Part shown: piece by piece, positions 3,224 through 6,212 of the stretch
How the letters are laid out: every line of letters starts with the position of its first letter
How positions within the stretch are numbered: position 1 is the first letter of the stretch
Position numbers and translations under genes: made by a program
Notes under the pieces: generated by a model
Seen by the model: only the letters and a program-made list of their open reading frames with translations
What the model was told of the DNA's origin: nothing
Database searches by the model: none
NCBI GenBank assembly: GCA_905214315.1
Contig: CAJMLN010000080.1
Location: forward strand, 1 to 6,212
Length of the DNA stretch: 6,212 nt
Direction: 5' to 3'
DNA from: an uncultured bacterium
GTDB taxonomy: Bacteria > Bacillota > Clostridia > Christensenellales > QALW01

Positions 3224-6160
3224 ATGAACGCTTTTCAGCAGGACAGCCTCTATTCCCTTTCACAGGACGAACTGACGCTTACAATCCAATGCGGCAAAAA
3301 TCATCCCGCGCCGGAAATCAACCGGCAAAATCACCGCAGCGAAACGGTGCGCTGCCGGAAAATCCAGGTTTTCAACCGCGGCGTACGGCACGAGGAAACG
3401 CTCCTCATAACCGGTGACCTTCCCCGGTTCGCCTTCGCATCCACGCATCCGGACCGCGCCATAGATCCCCCGTTCCTGATCTTCGGCGATATGGACATCC
3501 GCTTTCAGCTGCAGGAGCAAAGCCTGTATTTCCACGACTTTGATGAAATAACCGCCTATTTTCACCCCTTTGCCACCGAATGGGTGGGAATAAGCAGAGA
3601 ACTGCCCTCTTTAAAGGTGCGGCTGAAGGTTTCCGTCTTTGACCGAAGTGCCGTCTGCGGTTCTCTTACCATAGAAGCTCTTGAAAAAGCAGCGGTTCTT
3701 CCCCGGGCCGAGCTGCGCTTCGGCGGATTAAAACTCGGCACCCGGCCGCTGGACCCCTGCTTTATTCAGCCCGACAGCGCCATAGTGCCCTCCCGGGCCG
3801 AACAGCTCGCGCCGGGGCATTTTATGCTTGCTCCCGCAGCAGAGAACTCTCCATTTTCCACGGAAAAGGTCTATGTGAATTTTGACAACGGCTTTGGCGA
3901 CGCTCATCTTCAAAACGGACACGTATTGTTTTCCTTTAACAGCGCAGAAAACAACACCGCGGATTTTATGATGTTCCACAGCTTGGAAAAAATGCCGGAA
4001 AAAGCGATGCTGCCGCTTTCGGCGTGCAAAAAGGATTTTACCCAAATGGATCAGTATGCGGACCGGCTGCTGCAAAGCTGCCGCGTCAGCACGCCCTCGC
4101 CGCTGCTCAACGCGGCTATCCGGCACAGCCTTCTGAATTTAGACTACATACACATTCAAAACGCCTGGTTTGAAGGCGGCCACTGGTGGAACTGCTACTG
4201 GGCGAACAATTTTCAGATTTCCGCAGCGATCGCTCTGGGGCAGTATGAAAACGCCAGAAAGGCGCTGCTCTTTTTCGGATTGCTGGAGGACGGCTATTCC
4301 TGTACGAACGCGGCCGGGGAGAATGCCAATGAAGAAAGATATCCGCATACCCCGAAACCCACCCTCCATTTTGAGGGAATCCCCTATTATTTATATGAGC
4401 TGTGGCAGTATACGGAAGCTACCGGCGATCTTTCGGTTGCCGAAACGGTCTATGACCGCGTAACCGCCGCAGTAGACGATCTTTTTTCCGCCTGCGATCT
4501 GAATCAGTCAGGCCTGATCGGCTGGCGCTATGGCTGCAACACCTTTTTATATCAGGCAGATCACCTGCAGCTGCCGGGGGACGCCGTTTCGCCCTCGGTT
4601 ATGCTTTCCGCCATGCTGGATAAACTGGCATACCTTGCGCAATTGATTGGCAGAGAAAAAGACGCCGCCGCTTTTTCAGAAAAATCCGCTTCCATGAAGG
4701 CTGCCGTCATACAAAGGCTCTGGAACCGGGACGCAGGATATTTTTACAGCCACCTGGATCTTCAGGGCGTCCGCCACAGCGCGCATTACTATACGGATCT
4801 GATCTTTCCCGCGCTTTACGGAGAATGGGAGGAAGGCTATTCCTCAGGTGGTCTGGAGCACTTAAAGCAAACGCTTCTGTTCCGATCTGCTGAAACCGGA
4901 GAACTTCTGATGCGCGTGGGCGATTTAAAGCCTGATATTTTTGGAAACAACAACGTAATGCCCACCCAAATGGCGGAAACTGCCCGTGCTTTCTGCAAAA
5001 CCGGCGATAAAAATCTGGCACTGTCGCTGATGCACGCCGCGGCACGTGGTGCAACGGTGTTTACCGAATCTCCGGGCAGCTCGCCCGAGCGGCTTAACGA
5101 CGAGGGCAAGGGCGAATGCAACTATCTGTTCGGCAATCCCTGCGGCTCGTTCCTGTACACAGCCGTTTCCGGCATCTTCGGCATCAGCGTTCAAAAGGCA
5201 GGCACCGAATTATGCCTTGCGCCCTCGCTGGACGACCAATGGCCGCAGGCGGCGATTTCCCTGCCCTTTGCCGAATATACCGTCTGCGGAAAAACGTTTT
5301 CCGTCCACGTGAAGGCCGAAAAGATTCAAGCCCTGCGCCTGTCCTTTTATTCCGACGGCAGCGACGCCCGTTTTTCCGTAAACGGAAACAGTATATGCGG
5401 GCAGGCAGAGCCGAGGTTCGGCCGCTTTCTCATCACGCTTACGCTCCCTGCAGGCACCGGCGATACGCTGCAAATCACTCCGTTATTTGATTTCAGCACG
5501 CCGCCCGTTCCCGCCTGCGGCTTTGCTGCCGATAAACAAACGCCGCCCGTACCGGCGGATGCCGGAACAGGTGTTCCCATCGATCTTTCCGAAAAATTCA
5601 ACAGCGACCATATGACTGCTGTCTCCGCTTGGCGAAGGGATCCTGCTTACACCATTCCCCGGACGGCGCTCGCTTCCATTCCCGGATACCTGCTGACGCC
5701 CGCGGGAAAATTTGCTTCTTCCCCTGCAGAAGAAGGAAACCGTGTGCCTCTCTGCGTTATCGGCCCGGGCTTTTCTCACGAGTTCAGCGGCGCGCCGATT
5801 CCCTCCGGCTTTCCCTCCAGCCAGACGTTTACTGTAAATGACCGCCTCCGCCGGCTTGACTTATTCTATGCCACCGAAGCGGCCAGCCGCCTGACGGGCT
5901 CTGCTGTGGGAAAATTGATTTTAAATTACGATACATTCCGGCAGGTAATCCCCCTGACGGTGGGAGAGAACATCTCCTCGCTGTTCCATCATTTTGCCGA
6001 AAAAGTCATTCCGGTAAAACTGCACACTTCGGAGGCCACAGATTCCGCCAGCGTTTTGCAAATTCCCTGTGATCCGCAGCATCTTCTGCAGTCCTTTACG
6101 ATCGACATCGAGCTGTTTGATGCGGAATTTGCCCTGATCGGCGCAAACAAAATCCTTTAA
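3224..6160 (+). CDS. Large cytoplasmic six-hairpin glycoside hydrolase-like protein (GH78-like), family unassigned
   Basis: The product is 978 residues from the preferred start (982 from the ATG at 3212), with no signal peptide or membrane segment. Residues about 1-290 look like beta-sandwich. Residues about 290-655 are helical repeats typical of an (alpha/alpha)6 barrel, beginning near FEGGHWWNCYWANN (316-329) and ending at GATVFTE (609-615) and CNYLFGNPCGSFLY (632-645). The latter two parallel the conserved end of the GH78 rhamnosidase barrel, where the Glu is the catalytic base; E615 is the equivalent here and E317 a candidate acid (inference). LCLAPSLDDQWPQA (663-676) begins a C-terminal beta-sandwich. 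Residues about 760-978 form an extra region, including IDLSEKFNSD (786-795) and a strand-rich stretch at 878-903, that resembles accessory beta-sandwiches in other glycosidases. It probably hydrolyses a glycoside inside the cell; the substrate is unknown. It is apparently monocistronic, and its stop lies at a suspicious junction. Confidence 0.85.
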   Translation: MNAFQQDSLYSLSQDELTLTIQCGKNHPAPEINRQNHRSETVRCRKIQVFNRGVRHEETLLITGDLPRFAFASTHPDRAIDPPFLIFGDMDIRFQLQEQSLYFHDFDEITAYFHPFATEWVGISRELPSLKVRLKVSVFDRSAVCGSLTIEALEKAAVLPRAELRFGGLKLGTRPLDPCFIQPDSAIVPSRAEQLAPGHFMLAPAAENSPFSTEKVYVNFDNGFGDAHLQNGHVLFSFNSAENNTADFMMFHSLEKMPEKAMLPLSACKKDFTQMDQYADRLLQSCRVSTPSPLLNAAIRHSLLNLDYIHIQNAWFEGGHWWNCYWANNFQISAAIALGQYENARKALLFFGLLEDGYSCTNAAGENANEERYPHTPKPTLHFEGIPYYLYELWQYTEATGDLSVAETVYDRVTAAVDDLFSACDLNQSGLIGWRYGCNTFLYQADHLQLPGDAVSPSVMLSAMLDKLAYLAQLIGREKDAAAFSEKSASMKAAVIQRLWNRDAGYFYSHLDLQGVRHSAHYYTDLIFPALYGEWEEGYSSGGLEHLKQTLLFRSAETGELLMRVGDLKPDIFGNNNVMPTQMAETARAFCKTGDKNLALSLMHAAARGATVFTESPGSSPERLNDEGKGECNYLFGNPCGSFLYTAVSGIFGISVQKAGTELCLAPSLDDQWPQAAISLPFAEYTVCGKTFSVHVKAEKIQALRLSFYSDGSDARFSVNGNSICGQAEPRFGRFLITLTLPAGTGDTLQITPLFDFSTPPVPACGFAADKQTPPVPADAGTGVPIDLSEKFNSDHMTAVSAWRRDPAYTIPRTALASIPGYLLTPAGKFASSPAEEGNRVPLCVIGPGFSHEFSGAPIPSGFPSSQTFTVNDRLRRLDLFYATEAASRLTGSAVGKLILNYDTFRQVIPLTVGENISSLFHHFAEKVIPVKLHTSEATDSASVLQIPCDPQHLLQSFTIDIELFDAEFALIGANKIL

Positions 6161-6212
6161 GCCATGCCGTTAGGATCGTTCGTCCAATATGTTTTCGGTG
6201 TAAAGTGAACTG
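6157..6212 (-). pseudogene. Truncated GH32 (invertase/levanase family) remnant running in from the right edge
   Basis: On the minus strand, in frame from 6210, the sequence reads VHFTPKTYWTNDPNGMA and then a TAA stop at 6159-6157. H-F-T-P-x3-W-x-N-D-P-N-G is the signature at the start of the GH32 five-bladed propeller, where the Asp of NDPNG is the catalytic nucleophile for cutting fructosyl bonds. In a whole enzyme about 300 or more residues should follow, but here the frame stops two residues later, and none of the three minus-strand frames further left resembles GH32. The break therefore falls at about 6157-6165, exactly at the stop of the convergent hydrolase gene; the two stops share one TTAA. 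It is either a gene truncated by rearrangement or a chimeric assembly junction. The N-terminus lies outside the window. Confidence 0.65.

Overview
The window looks like chromosome from an endospore-forming Clostridia-type Firmicute. The evidence is a SpoIIQ-like membrane M23 protein with a sigma-F-like promoter, a lipoprotein joining a GerMN spore domain to a polysaccharide deacetylase, strong AGGAGG-type ribosome binding sites, consensus sigma-A promoters, AT-rich gaps between more GC-rich genes, and a tRNA-Ala with encoded CCA. No phage, transposon, CRISPR or integrase signal was seen. Species cannot be given from the sequence alone.

Left part (1-1192): the window opens inside the first 26 codons of a leftward gene that reads like glycogen branching enzyme (glgB), with a strong ribosome binding site and a consensus sigma-A promoter at 116-144. 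Divergent from it is a 242-residue SpoIIQ-like M23 (LytM) protein at 247-975, ending at a good intrinsic terminator (993-1030). Convergent to it is the 399-residue GerMN-NodB lipoprotein (1289-2488, minus), with its own terminator at 1163-1192. These two genes form a small sporulation cell-envelope cluster. In Bacillus subtilis, GerM and SpoIIQ act together at the forespore septum, so their proximity is meaningful, although any direct partnership here is inference.

Middle (2489-3223): an AT-rich gap leads to a tRNA-Ala(CGC) gene (2761-2836) with a sigma-A promoter just upstream and an intrinsic terminator just downstream. A 387-base non-coding stretch then separates the tRNA from the next gene. 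It holds a long imperfect stem-loop ending in a T-run (2912-3005) and a second terminator-like hairpin (3179-3198) only a few bases before the ribosome binding site, which suggests an attenuated leader. I could not place a convincing promoter in it.

Right part (3224-6212): a large cytoplasmic protein of 978 residues with the layout of a six-hairpin glycoside hydrolase, most like GH78-type proteins, plus an unusual C-terminal beta-rich region. Its stop codon sits in a TTAA that also ends a minus-strand reading frame. That frame encodes an unmistakable GH32 (invertase/levanase) N-terminal signature and then breaks off. This is either a GH32 gene truncated by rearrangement or a chimeric junction close to the end of the assembled sequence. 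The carbohydrate genes (glgB, six-hairpin hydrolase, GH32 remnant) point to glycan storage or use, next to but apparently separate from the sporulation pair.
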